This document shows positions 1 through 8,139 of a stretch of 64,000 bases of DNA, piece after piece (within the stretch, counting starts at the first letter, position 1; every line of letters starts with the position of its first letter). A program made the translations under genes and the position numbers. This DNA is from VRUE01 sp963704545. GTDB taxonomy: Bacteria; Actinomycetota; Thermoleophilia; Solirubrobacterales; 70-9. Below the pieces are notes generated by a model. The model worked only from the letters and a program-made list of their open reading frames with translations, made no database searches and had not been told where the DNA came from. The stretch is taken from contig OY969915.1 of the NCBI GenBank assembly GCA_963704545.1, forward strand, positions 1,054,001 to 1,118,000, given 5' to 3'.

Positions 1-152
1 TCCCGGCGCAAAACGCCAGCCCAAGCTACTTGCTCGCCCTGGGCTTCGCAACGAGCCGTCGCCGCCCCCAACAAGCCCTTAATCAACGTGGATCCCATGC
101 TGAGCGCAGGAGGATTTCACCTCGGCCGGATGCGCCGGTTAAGCTGCTGTCA

Positions 153-479
153 ATGGACTACGAGGATCAGGACGGATTGCGGGCCCGCAGCGAGCAGGCG
201 ATCGGCGAGCTCGCCCAGGTCCTGCTCGACAGCAACGTCCTCGAGAACGCGGTCGCGGCCGCGTTCGGCGCCCGCGAGAAGGCGCTCGAGGCCCAGCAGG
301 CGGCGATGAGCGCGCTCAACCTGCCTTCTGCCGGCGACGTCGAACGTCTCGAGCGCCGGTTGCGCTCGCTTTCGCAGCGGCTCGAAGAGGTCGAGGACCA
401 GGTCGACCGCGTTTCGCGCGACCTCGGCGACATTCGTCGCCAGATCGCCGCTGACAGGCGCGCCGCGGTTCAAGACTAA
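153..479 (+). CDS. Phasin-like coiled-coil protein
   Basis: A 108-residue acidic protein with no membrane segment or signal. Its second half (about residues 55-100) is a regular heptad coiled coil with the pattern ERLERRLRSLSQRLEEVEDQ. The first half is an amphipathic helical region around 'LLDSNVLENAVAAAFGAREK'. This layout fits short phasin or polyester-granule-associated proteins of actinobacteria, but no diagnostic motif proves it. I chose ATG 153 because the frame upstream of it (from 30) reads as Arg/Pro-rich, non-protein-like sequence. No good ribosome site lies directly before it; the nearest AGGAGG is about 40 nt upstream. It converges on the nucleoside phosphorylase gene with a 9-nt gap. 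Confidence 0.7.
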   Translation: MDYEDQDGLRARSEQAIGELAQVLLDSNVLENAVAAAFGAREKALEAQQAAMSALNLPSAGDVERLERRLRSLSQRLEEVEDQVDRVSRDLGDIRRQIAADRRAAVQD

Positions 480-488
480 CCCTCGACC

Positions 489-1157
489 TTAGGCTGAGAG
501 TATGGCCCGCGCGGCGAGTCCGGCACGCTTCTCGGCAACCTCAAGCGCCTCTTTCCCGAGGTGGTCTCCACCGGCCTTCTCGGCAACGATCAGGAGGGCC
601 GCCACCTCGATTCCGAGCGTGCGGGCCCGGGCGAGGAGCGGGGCGGTCTGCATGTCCGCGGCGACCGCGCCCGGCGGCGGGGCCTGATCTCGGGGGCGGG
701 AGTCGAAGCTGGCGACCGTGGCCTGCCGGAACCCATCCGGCGCCTTCGCCAACCCCTCGGTCAACGGCAGATCGGGAGTCACGACCTCGTCGAGGGCGAC
801 CCCGTGCGCCGCCGCGCTGCCCCCGGCCGCGATCGCCGTCTCGACGATCAGGATCTCGCCAAGTCCGAGGGCTTCCTCGATGCCGGCGCAGGTGCCGACC
901 CGCACCGCGCGCCGGACGCCCAGCTCGGAGAGCTCGCCGAGCACCAGCGTCGCGCTCGGCCCACCGATTCCGGTCGACTGGATCGTCAGCGGCCGGCCCG
1001 CCGGCGTCTGGCCCGAGTACCCCCACAGGCCGCGCGAGTGGTTGCTCATCTTCGGCTGCTCGAGCAGCTCCTGGGCGAGCAGTAGGGCGCGCCCCGGGTC
1101 GCCGACGAGGACCGCGTCAGTGGCGACTGAGGCTGTGGGCCGGAGCCGGGGTGGCAT
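489..1157 (-). CDS. Purine/uridine phosphorylase family protein
   Basis: A 222-residue member of the PNP/UDP phosphorylase family, which cleaves nucleosides with phosphate to give a free base and (deoxy)ribose-1-phosphate. Visible family motifs are the phosphate-binding GDPGRA near residue 19, STGIGG near 61, RVGTCAGI near 86, and AADMQTAP near 170 (the family's purine/ribose-contact E-M-E-T-A-like strand). It is a little shorter than the usual 235-250 residues, so substrate preference cannot be assigned. The ATG start at 1157 lies 41 nt inside the end of the upstream FTR1 gene on the same strand, so translation may be coupled even though the functions look unrelated. Confidence 0.85.
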   Translation of the reverse strand: MPPRLRPTASVATDAVLVGDPGRALLLAQELLEQPKMSNHSRGLWGYSGQTPAGRPLTIQSTGIGGPSATLVLGELSELGVRRAVRVGTCAGIEEALGLGEILIVETAIAAGGSAAAHGVALDEVVTPDLPLTEGLAKAPDGFRQATVASFDSRPRDQAPPPGAVAADMQTAPLLARARTLGIEVAALLIVAEKAGGDHLGKEALEVAEKRAGLAARAILSA

Positions 1158-3555
1158 CGTTTCCCGACCCTATTGCGCCACTGTCGTCGGCTGTAGCGCC
1201 GTCGCGCCAGGAGTCTCCGGCCTGCGCCACCTCGCCGTTGCTACCGCGCATTTCCTCCTCGTAGGCGGCGATCGCGCGGCGCAGGTCGCGCTTGCGCATC
1301 CACTCGGCGGCGAAGTAGCTGCCGATCACGAAGCAGAAGGCGAGAGCCTGTGCGGCCAGCGTCTCGACCGTGGGGTAGACGCCGAGCCAGGTTCCCATCC
1401 ACAGCGGCAGGTCGACGTCGATCGGATGGATCGGCAACCAGCCGACGCCCTGCATCGTCCGCGCCGTGTTGCCGACGAGGACCACCAGCACCAGCGCGAT
1501 CAGCGCCCCCGTCGCGATCAGCATCTTCTTGTAGGGGAGCTTGCGCTCGAGCATGAAGGTGAGGGCGCCGACCACGGCGGTGATCGCGAGGCCGAGCGAG
1601 ACGCCGGCGAGGACGACGCCGGTCCCCGAGCTGAGCTGCAGCGCCTGCAGGAAGAGGACGGTCTCGAAGCCCTCGCGGAAGACGCTGGTGAAGCCGAGCG
1701 TGTAGAGGCCGGCGACGGTCGCCGCGCTCGCTCCGGCGGCGAGGGCGGCGCCGGTCAGCGCCTTGCCGCGGTCGCGATGCCCCTTGATCCACTCGGTCCA
1801 GTAGACGCGGTGGAAAAACCAGTTCATGACCAGCAGCAGGACGCCGATCGCGACGACCCCGACCACCGCCTCGAGTTTCTCGCCGTACTGCGAGAGCGAG
1901 TCGAGCAGGAGCAGGGCGAGGACGAACATCACCATGCTCGCCGGCAGGGCGAGCATGGCGCCCCGGTAGATCGGCCGCCGCAACGGCGCCCGCGGGCCGA
2001 TCATGCTGGCGGTGATCGCGGCGAGGATCAGGATCGCCTCGAGACCCTCGCGGAAGACGATCAGCGCCGAGTTGGTGATCGCGGTCATCGCGCTGGCTCC
2101 GTCGCCGGTCAGCGCTCGGGCGTCGTGCAGTTTTTCGTCGAGGTCGAGGCGGGTCTCGCGGATCTCGCCCAGCGGGGCGTCGCGGGCGACCAGGGTGGCC
2201 AGCCCCGAGTCTCCGTTTGCGCCGTACCAGATCAATCCCTCGATTTCGAGCGCGAGCTGCGGGTCGAAGGCCCGCAGCTTCAGCTCCGGCCCGAACTCGA
2301 AGAAGCCGTAGGCGGCGAGCCGTGCCTGCTCGGCCTCCTGGTAGCGACCGGCGCCGACGGCTGCTTCGAGCTGGTCCAGAGAGATGTCGACAAGTTCGTA
2401 GTCGGCGTCTTCGCTCGGTTCGGTCCACTCCTTCGGCGCGATCCGCTCGAAGGTGCCGGCGGCCTCCTCGCGCGCCGCGTCGAGCTCCTCCTGGGGGGCT
2501 ACCGAGACGCTCTGCTGGGCGTCGTCGACGTCGGTGCGCAGCTCCGCGTAGGCGGACTTGATCCGCTCGACCGCCGCCGGGTCGCGATCGAGTAGGACCG
2601 GCTCGAGGTCGGAGAAGGCGGCTTCGACGCCGTCCATGAAGGCGACCGCCTCCTGCACCTCGAACGGGATCGTCACCCGCCCGTCGGAGGTTCCCTTGTC
2701 GTACTCCTTGGGCACGAGGTCGAGGAAGCGGGTCAGCTGGCTCGCCCGGTTGACCTCCTCGTCGGGTGTCAACGGCGCCGCGGTGAAGCCCTCGAGGTCG
2801 GCTTCGGCCCTCTTGCGGGCAGTTTCGAAGCGAGCCCGGTCGTTGCCCGCGGCGGCCGCCGCGAGGGCGGTGAAGTCGCGGCCGGTCGCCCGCGCCTCGG
2901 CCTGGCCGCGCTGCTCGGCGAACTCGGCGGCGATCGCCAGCCAGTAGCCGTTGGCGATAGCGGCCGTTTCGGCGAAGCGGCCGCCGAAGCCGCGCTCGGC
3001 CGCCTGCGCCGCTTCGTCGAGGTTGGTGAAGAGTCGCGCCTGGAAGGCGTCGAGCAGGTCCTTTTCGATCTGTACCGCCGTCTCGTGCGGCGAGCCTTCG
3101 CCGGCGGCGAGCGCGTCCACCGCAGCGGTCGCGTCGACTCCCGGCCGGGTGAAGCGGGTGGTCTGGCGGAACTCGCGGATCTGCAGCCAGGCGCGGGCCT
3201 CGGCGGCGTCTCCGCGCAGGGCGGCGGCGACCGCTACGGCAAGAGCGCCTCGCCGAAGAGCCGCGACGATGCGGCCGCGCGCCGCCGCCAGGCCAACTTC
3301 CTCGCGGCTCGCACCGGCTCGCCGGGCGGCCGCGAGCGAGGACTCGATCTCGCTCAGCTCACCGGGGGCGCTGAGGGCGAGGCCATGACGAAGGGGTCCC
3401 CGCAGCTCCGCTTCGGCTGCCGCGACCGAACCAGCCGTCGGTTCGTCGAAGAGCTGCTTGGTCTGGGCCTCGGCGAGGTCGGCGCGGATCGCGTCCGCCG
3501 CCTGCCAGGGGGGCTCGGCCGCACTGGGCGAGGCTGCCCACAGCAGAGCCACCAC
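1117..3555 (-). CDS. efeU: FTR1-family iron permease with N-terminal extracytoplasmic domain
   Basis: An 812-residue protein. The last third is an FTR1/EfeU permease with about seven membrane segments and both iron-binding signatures, REGLE at residue 502 and REGFE at 627. The first 480 residues are an Ala/Glu-rich helical region after a short leader (VVALLWAASPSAAE), so it is probably exported; this architecture is common in actinobacterial FTR1 proteins. The C-terminal tail is hydrophilic. The first usable start is GTG 3555: the same frame meets the efeO TAG stop upstream with no ATG, GTG or TTG between, and the leader looks short. The only Shine-Dalgarno-like GGAGGA is about 30 nt upstream inside a hairpin. 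Together with the lipoprotein upstream it forms an iron-uptake unit. Confidence 0.88.
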   Translation of the reverse strand: MVALLWAASPSAAEPPWQAADAIRADLAEAQTKQLFDEPTAGSVAAAEAELRGPLRHGLALSAPGELSEIESSLAAARRAGASREEVGLAAARGRIVAALRRGALAVAVAAALRGDAAEARAWLQIREFRQTTRFTRPGVDATAAVDALAAGEGSPHETAVQIEKDLLDAFQARLFTNLDEAAQAAERGFGGRFAETAAIANGYWLAIAAEFAEQRGQAEARATGRDFTALAAAAAGNDRARFETARKRAEADLEGFTAAPLTPDEEVNRASQLTRFLDLVPKEYDKGTSDGRVTIPFEVQEAVAFMDGVEAAFSDLEPVLLDRDPAAVERIKSAYAELRTDVDDAQQSVSVAPQEELDAAREEAAGTFERIAPKEWTEPSEDADYELVDISLDQLEAAVGAGRYQEAEQARLAAYGFFEFGPELKLRAFDPQLALEIEGLIWYGANGDSGLATLVARDAPLGEIRETRLDLDEKLHDARALTGDGASAMTAITNSALIVFREGLEAILILAAITASMIGPRAPLRRPIYRGAMLALPASMVMFVLALLLLDSLSQYGEKLEAVVGVVAIGVLLLVMNWFFHRVYWTEWIKGHRDRGKALTGAALAAGASAATVAGLYTLGFTSVFREGFETVLFLQALQLSSGTGVVLAGVSLGLAITAVVGALTFMLERKLPYKKMLIATGALIALVLVVLVGNTARTMQGVGWLPIHPIDVDLPLWMGTWLGVYPTVETLAAQALAFCFVIGSYFAAEWMRKRDLRRAIAAYEEEMRGSNGEVAQAGDSWRDGATADDSGAIGSGNDATPAPAHSLSRH

Positions 3556-3599
3556 CGCGATGAGGATCCCGGTGGTGGCTCGGGTCCTCCGGGAGGACC
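3547..3599 (-). repeat. Two adjacent hairpins across the efeU start
   Basis: Two inverted repeats sit between efeO and efeU. GGTCCTCC (3583-3590) pairs with GGAGGACC (3592-3599), burying the only Shine-Dalgarno-like GGAGGA on the transcribed strand. AGCCACCACCG (3547-3557) pairs with CGGTGGTGGCT (3570-3580), and this second stem contains the GTG start at 3555. The pairing is seen directly; a role in lowering efeU translation relative to efeO is inference. Confidence 0.6.
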
Positions 3600-3633
3600 G
3601 TGGCTGTAGGCGTGCTCCCCGGACCGTTACCGC

Positions 3634-4722
3634 CTAGCCTTCCTGCAGTTCGACTTCGAGTTGCTTGGCGGCCTGCGTCACCTGGCCGGCGATCGCCTCG
3701 GCCTGCGCCTGCGCCTGCGCTCCGAGCGCGTCGGCCTGCTTGGCGGTGAACTTCTCGCCGGCGGCCTCGCGATCGCGCAGGTCGGCGGCGAAGGCGACCA
3801 GGCTCTGCAGCTCCTTGCGGGTCTGCTTGGCCTGCTGCGGGTTCTCCTCGGCGATCATCGGTTCGATGCCGTCGTAGGTGACGAGGATGCCGCCGAGGAT
3901 GTCGGCGATGTCGGAGAGCCGCGAGGTCGCGACGAAGCCGAGTTCCTCGGCACCCTCGCCGGCGATGAAGCGCGAGTTCTTCCAGGCCTCGAAGTACTCG
4001 CTCATCGTCGGCGTCATCACGACGATCGAGGTCAGCGCGTCGGACGGCGTCGGTTCGAACTCCTGCGCGTCCTCGTCGAGGCTCTTCGCCTGCTTTTCGA
4101 ATTCGTCGAGGGTCGCCTTGTAGGTGTCGGCGTCGGGCAGGCCCTCGCCGAACTCGACCTTGCCGTCGCCGTCGACGTCCGGCTCGGCGCCCTTCGCCTG
4201 CAGCTCGGGGTTGGTCCCGTAGAGGGCCGTCTCGGTGAGGAAGAAGAGATTGCCGGGCTGCTCCAGCTGCTTGCCAGCCGGGGTCGTGAGGGTGAAGGAG
4301 ACAGCGTCTTCGGGGGTGGAGGCGTCCGAGCCGGCGTCGATGTCGACGTCGTACTGGGCCAGTCGCGGAACGCCGGCGACGATGCCCTCCATCTGCTCGT
4401 AGGCCGGGTTGGCCACGACGAAGGCTTCCTTGGACTCGCCCAGGATCTTCTCGACTTCGGAGCCGTGCTCCTCGAGTAGTTGGCCATAGTCGAAGTCGAC
4501 CGACTCCGCAAGCGCGTAGTACTCGTCGCCGTTTTCCTTCAGGACCGCGACCTGCTCGACCAGTTCGTCTGAGTGGTCGGTGAGGTAGCCTTTCACCGGC
4601 TGCAGTTCCGCTGCAGCCGTCTCGGCGGTCGTTTCGTCACCCTCGCCGTTGCCGCAGCCCGCGACGGGCACGGCGAGCGCCATGGCCGCCAGCGCAAGCG
4701 CGATCTTTGCCCTGTTCTTCAT
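3634..4722 (-). CDS. EfeO/imelysin-like iron-uptake lipoprotein
   Basis: A 362-residue lipoprotein: a short hydrophobic leader, then the lipobox VAGC with Cys23 as the lipid site. The mature part is helical and acidic. It contains a canonical EF-hand-type loop, DVDGDGKVEFGE (near residue 180), with Asp at positions 1, 3 and 5 and Glu at 12, so calcium or another divalent metal is plausibly bound. It is the first gene of a pair with the FTR1 permease (78 nt apart), which suggests a periplasm-side iron-binding partner like EfeO. The classical imelysin signature is not clear, so the family name is tentative. ATG 4722 was chosen because AAGGAGG lies about 8 nt upstream; the frame runs on further but reads as non-protein. 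Confidence 0.7.
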   Translation of the reverse strand: MKNRAKIALALAAMALAVPVAGCGNGEGDETTAETAAAELQPVKGYLTDHSDELVEQVAVLKENGDEYYALAESVDFDYGQLLEEHGSEVEKILGESKEAFVVANPAYEQMEGIVAGVPRLAQYDVDIDAGSDASTPEDAVSFTLTTPAGKQLEQPGNLFFLTETALYGTNPELQAKGAEPDVDGDGKVEFGEGLPDADTYKATLDEFEKQAKSLDEDAQEFEPTPSDALTSIVVMTPTMSEYFEAWKNSRFIAGEGAEELGFVATSRLSDIADILGGILVTYDGIEPMIAEENPQQAKQTRKELQSLVAFAADLRDREAAGEKFTAKQADALGAQAQAQAEAIAGQVTQAAKQLEVELQEG

Positions 4723-4756
4723 CGAGTCGATTGCCTCCTTGAATCGGGGGAGTGTA

Positions 4757-4824
4757 TTAGGTCTCCCTAAGTCAGAGAAGGCAACCCTAACTGAATCCGA
4801 GCGAATGAGTCGGGATTTATTAGG
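4757..4824 (-). promoter_or_regulatory. Candidate iron-responsive operator (TTAGG/CCTAA repeats)
   Basis: Upstream of the EfeO-like gene lie a perfect 14-nt palindrome TTAGGTCTCCCTAA (4757-4770), a CCCTAA (4785-4790) and a TTAGG (4820-4824). The half-site matches the TTAGG ends of DtxR/IdeR boxes, but the 5-4-5 spacing differs from the usual 19-nt box. The position 35-100 nt before the start suits repression by iron. Seen: the repeats. Inferred: the regulator. Confidence 0.45.
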
Positions 4825-4978
4825 CAGCCCGAATAGTATCTTCGCCACTCGTGAGAAACGCGCCCGCCGGATTTTCTCCATCCGTCCAAACACAGGGCTC
4901 GAGCCCGTCCATACCGTGGTTGCGACCGCCAAACCGCGACTGCCGGGGCGTGCCCCGGTGGGCTAGGAGGGAGTTTCG

Positions 4979-6472
4979 ATGAGAAAGAAGATGGGCCTCG
5001 CCGTGATCTTCGCGGCACTTGCGGCCCTGGTGCTGCCATCGGTGGCAGGAGCCGCAACCGTGGGCGAAGTCGCCGGCACGGTCGAAGAAAAGGCGCTCGA
5101 GCTGGACATGGTCTGGGTCGCCGTCGCGACCGCCCTGGTCTTCCTGATGCAGGCCGGGTTCATGTTCCTCGAGATCGGATTCTCACGCCAGAAGAACGCC
5201 GGCACGGGGGTCGCCAAGATCCTCGTCAACCTGGCGATCGTGACGCTCGCCTGGTGGGCGCTCGGCTACGGGGTCGCGGAAGGCGGAGGCAACGACTTCT
5301 TCGGCACCAGCGGTTTCTTCTTCCACTTCGATCAGACGATCGGCCAGGGAGAAGAAGCGTTCAACGTGGCCGGCTCCGACGCGATGCTGATGCTCTATGG
5401 GCTCGCCTTCTGCGCGGTCTCGCTGGCGATCGTCTGGGGAACGACCCTGGAGCGGATCAAGTTCGGCGCCTACGTGATCTACGCCGCGGTTTTCGGCGCG
5501 GTCATCTACCCGCTGATCGCGCACGCGGTCTGGGGCGGCGGTCTGCTGTCCGACATCGGCGGCAAGCCGGTGATGGACTTCGCCGGCTCCTCGGTGGTCC
5601 ACCTCACCGGTGCGGTCGGGGCGCTTGCGGCGCTGCTGCTGCTCGGCGCCCGCAAGGGCAAGTACGACGCCAACGGAAAGCCGCGGGCGATCCCCGGTCA
5701 CTCGATGCCGCTCGTCGGCCTCGGCGTGATCATCCTCTGGATCGGCTGGTTCGGCTTCAACGGAGGCTCGACCTTCGAAACCGCCGGCTCGTTCTTCGGC
5801 GAGGTGATGCTCAACACGCAGCTCGCCGCGGCGGCAGGTGTGATCGGGGCTTCCCTGGCCGTCTACCTGAAGAGCCGTACGCTCGACGTCGGCATGGCCG
5901 GCAACGGCGCGATCGCCGGCCTGGTCGGCATCACCGCCCCATCGGGCTTCGTCGAGTACTGGGCGGCGCCGGTCATCGGCTTCATCGCCGGCCTGATCGT
6001 CGTCTACGCGGTACTGGCGATCGAGAAGTTCCTCGACGACCCGGTCGGTGCCCTCTCGGCGCACGGCCTGGCCGGAATCTGGGGGACCATGGCGGTCGGC
6101 ATCTTCGCCTCGCCGCGGTTGATCGTCGAAGGCGCCGGACCGGGCATCTGGTACGGGATCTTCGGCGATGAAAGCCTGAGCACGGCCTTCGGCCAGCTCG
6201 GGGTGCAGGGCCTGGCGGTTCTGTTCACCTTCGTCGTCGTATTCGCCATCTCGATCACCACGTTCGCGATCATCAGGGCGACGATCGGCCTACGGGTATC
6301 GGACGACGAGGAGGAAGCCGGCCTCGACATCAGCTCGCACGGGATGTACGGGTACCCGGAGCAGTTCATCCCGCAGCCGGAGTACTCCACCGGCCTGCCA
6401 AGCACGCTGGGCACCGGGGCTGGGGTCCCGGCCGCGGCACCTGCCCAGATGACAGCTACAGAGACGCGATAG
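4979..6472 (+). CDS. amtB: Ammonium transporter
   Basis: A 497-residue Amt/Rh-family ammonium channel with an N-terminal signal peptide (cleavage near VAGAAT) and eleven expected membrane segments. The two pore histidines are visible in SSVVHLTGAVGA and in VGALSAHGLAGIWG. The conserved 'FMFLEIGFSRQKN' helix and the 'WIGWFGFNGGS' segment are intact. The start ATG 4979 has a strong AGGAGGGAG 8 nt upstream. It lies 13 nt before the PII gene, the standard amtB-glnK arrangement in which PII blocks the channel when nitrogen is plentiful. A small CCGGGGC/GCCCCGG hairpin (4943-4958) precedes the ribosome site. Confidence 0.97.
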   Translation: MRKKMGLAVIFAALAALVLPSVAGAATVGEVAGTVEEKALELDMVWVAVATALVFLMQAGFMFLEIGFSRQKNAGTGVAKILVNLAIVTLAWWALGYGVAEGGGNDFFGTSGFFFHFDQTIGQGEEAFNVAGSDAMLMLYGLAFCAVSLAIVWGTTLERIKFGAYVIYAAVFGAVIYPLIAHAVWGGGLLSDIGGKPVMDFAGSSVVHLTGAVGALAALLLLGARKGKYDANGKPRAIPGHSMPLVGLGVIILWIGWFGFNGGSTFETAGSFFGEVMLNTQLAAAAGVIGASLAVYLKSRTLDVGMAGNGAIAGLVGITAPSGFVEYWAAPVIGFIAGLIVVYAVLAIEKFLDDPVGALSAHGLAGIWGTMAVGIFASPRLIVEGAGPGIWYGIFGDESLSTAFGQLGVQGLAVLFTFVVVFAISITTFAIIRATIGLRVSDDEEEAGLDISSHGMYGYPEQFIPQPEYSTGLPSTLGTGAGVPAAAPAQMTATETR

Positions 6473-6485
6473 GAGGGTCGAGCGC

Positions 6486-6854
6486 ATGAAGAAGATAGAG
6501 GCGTTCATCCGCCACGAGGCGTTCGAGCCGATCAGGACCGAGCTGCTCGAGAAGGGATTCCCGTCCCTGTCGATACTCGAGGCCAAGGGCTCCGGCCGGC
6601 AGAAGGGGATCGTCGAGAAGTACCGCGGCTCGACGCTCACCGTCAACGTCCGGCCGAAGATCAAGCTCGAGGTCGTGGTGGAGGACAAAGACAAGGGTTT
6701 GGTCGTCGAGACGATCCTCAAGCACGCCCGTACGGGCGAGGTCGGCGACGGCAAGATTTTCGTCATCCCGGTGGAGGAGGCGATTCGCATCCGCACCGGT
6801 GAGGGCGGGGAGCCGGTTCTGCAGGTACACGAGGAGTCGGAGATTCCCTCCTGA
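6486..6854 (+). CDS. glnK: Nitrogen regulatory PII protein lacking the T-loop Tyr51
   Basis: A 122-residue PII signal protein that should bind ATP/ADP and 2-oxoglutarate and control AmtB. The family core is clear: GSGRQKG before the T-loop, Gln39, Lys58 in the RPK turn, the B-loop TGEVGDGKIFV, and IRIRTGE at the end. The T-loop reads IVEKYRGSTLTVNVRPK, so Tyr46 is kept but position 51, the uridylylated or adenylylated Tyr in many bacteria, is Leu. No glnD or glnE is in the window. It follows amtB by 13 nt with AGGAGG upstream of its ATG. Control by ligand binding without covalent modification is the simplest reading. Confidence 0.95.
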   Translation: MKKIEAFIRHEAFEPIRTELLEKGFPSLSILEAKGSGRQKGIVEKYRGSTLTVNVRPKIKLEVVVEDKDKGLVVETILKHARTGEVGDGKIFVIPVEEAIRIRTGEGGEPVLQVHEESEIPS

Positions 6855-6878
6855 GATCCCTGGTCTCAGACGAGGCCC

Positions 6879-6906
6879 AAGCGGGGCGGCAATTGCCGCC
6901 CCGCTT
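6879..6906. terminator. 28-nt perfect palindrome after the amtB-PII operon
   Basis: AAGCGGGGCGGCAA followed by its exact reverse complement, 25 nt after the PII stop and 18 nt before the next start. It gives a 12-bp GC-rich stem plus a short AT loop, followed by GCATTT. It probably ends amtB-glnK transcription, although the T-run is poor. Confidence 0.65.
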
Positions 6907-6924
6907 GCATTTAGCCTCGGGGCT

Positions 6925-8118
6925 ATGCCTGCCGACGAGCGAATCTCCCTTGCCGAGGCCTCGCGGCGCGCGGGGGTCTCAACCGCGACGCTGAAGCGCT
7001 GGGCCGAGGAGAAGGTGGTGCCGGTGCGCCGCGGCCGCTGGACGGCCGCCGCGGCCGCACAGGCGCGGGTGGTGGCGCGGATGCGCGAGCGCGGTCACTC
7101 GCTGGAGGACCTGAAGCGGGCGGGACGCGAGGGCCGCCTCGCCTTCGGCTTCGCCGAGGAACTCTTCCCGAGGCCCGAGGACCAGCTCACCCTGGAGGAG
7201 GTCGCCCGCGAGACCGGTCTCGAGCCCGAGCTGATCGAGCGCATCCTCGTCATCCTCGGCACCCCGCTCGGGCGCGAGCGCCTGCTCGGCCCTGAAGACG
7301 TGAAGGCGCTGCGCCACTGCGCGAGGGTGCTTGCCGCCGGCTTCCCCCTGGTCGCCTTCCTGCAGCTGGTCCGCGTCTACGTGCAGTCGCTGCGCCGGAT
7401 CGCCGACGCCGAGGTGCGTCTCTTCCATCTCTATGTGCACGAACCGATGATTCGCGAGGCCGTCCCCGAGCTGGAGATGGCTGAGGAGATGGGCGAGCTC
7501 GCCGGCGACATCCTGCCCCTGGCGGGGCCACTCACCGAGTACCTCCACACCCGCTACCTGCGCTTCTTCCTCGAGCAGGACGTGGTCGGCCATATGGAGA
7601 GCGACATGGGGACCGCTGCGTCCCAGGTGCACCACGTGCCCGTCACCCTCTGCTTCATCGACCTCACCGGCTTCACCCGCTACACCGAGGAGGAAGGGGA
7701 CCTGGAGGCGCTCGATGTGATCGAGAACTTCGTCGAGACGGTGGAGGCGACGATGCCGCCGGAGGCGACGATCGTGAAGACGATCGGCGACGAGGTGATG
7801 GTCGTCTCGCCAGACCCCGCTTCGCTGACCGAGTGGGCGGTCGGTCTGCTCGCCCGCTTTCCGCGGCGCCCGCAGCCGCGGGTGGGGGTCCACTACGCAC
7901 AGGCGGTCTACCGCGACGGCGACTACTTCGGCACCCATGTCAATCTCGCCCACCGCGTGGTCGATCGTGCCCAGGCGGGCGAGGTGCTGGTCACCGACCG
8001 GGTGGCCGAAGCGATCGACGGCCGCGAGGGGCTCGGGTTCGAGCCGATCGGCGAGGTCAGCCTCAGGGGCTTCCCTGCGCCCACGCCGCTCTTCGTAGTC
8101 CGCGCCACGCCGAGCTGA
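6925..8118 (+). CDS. MerR-type HTH fused to class III nucleotidyl cyclase
   Basis: A 397-residue protein. Residues 6-70 are a MerR-like DNA-binding region (ISLAEASRRAGVSTATLKRW), and about residues 75-225 form a helical linker. From about 240 there is a class III adenylate/guanylate cyclase domain. Both metal-binding Asp positions are present (FIDLTGFT near 246 and TIGDEVM near 288), as is the transition-state Asn-x3-Arg (VNLAHR), so the catalytic core looks intact. It should make cAMP (or cGMP) and may bind DNA. The ATG at 6925 was chosen because the frame upstream of it runs through the PII gene and the hairpin. It is transcribed separately from amtB-glnK and is followed 21 nt later by tilS. 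Confidence 0.85.
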   Translation: MPADERISLAEASRRAGVSTATLKRWAEEKVVPVRRGRWTAAAAAQARVVARMRERGHSLEDLKRAGREGRLAFGFAEELFPRPEDQLTLEEVARETGLEPELIERILVILGTPLGRERLLGPEDVKALRHCARVLAAGFPLVAFLQLVRVYVQSLRRIADAEVRLFHLYVHEPMIREAVPELEMAEEMGELAGDILPLAGPLTEYLHTRYLRFFLEQDVVGHMESDMGTAASQVHHVPVTLCFIDLTGFTRYTEEEGDLEALDVIENFVETVEATMPPEATIVKTIGDEVMVVSPDPASLTEWAVGLLARFPRRPQPRVGVHYAQAVYRDGDYFGTHVNLAHRVVDRAQAGEVLVTDRVAEAIDGREGLGFEPIGEVSLRGFPAPTPLFVVRATPS

Positions 8119-8139
8119 GCCCGGCCTACACTCGCCAAT

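Noticed and set aside
718..2595. A 625-codon open frame on the plus strand over the iron permease gene
   Set aside because: Composition is Arg/Asp/Gly/Gln/His-rich without domains; the opposite strand carries FTR1 motifs.
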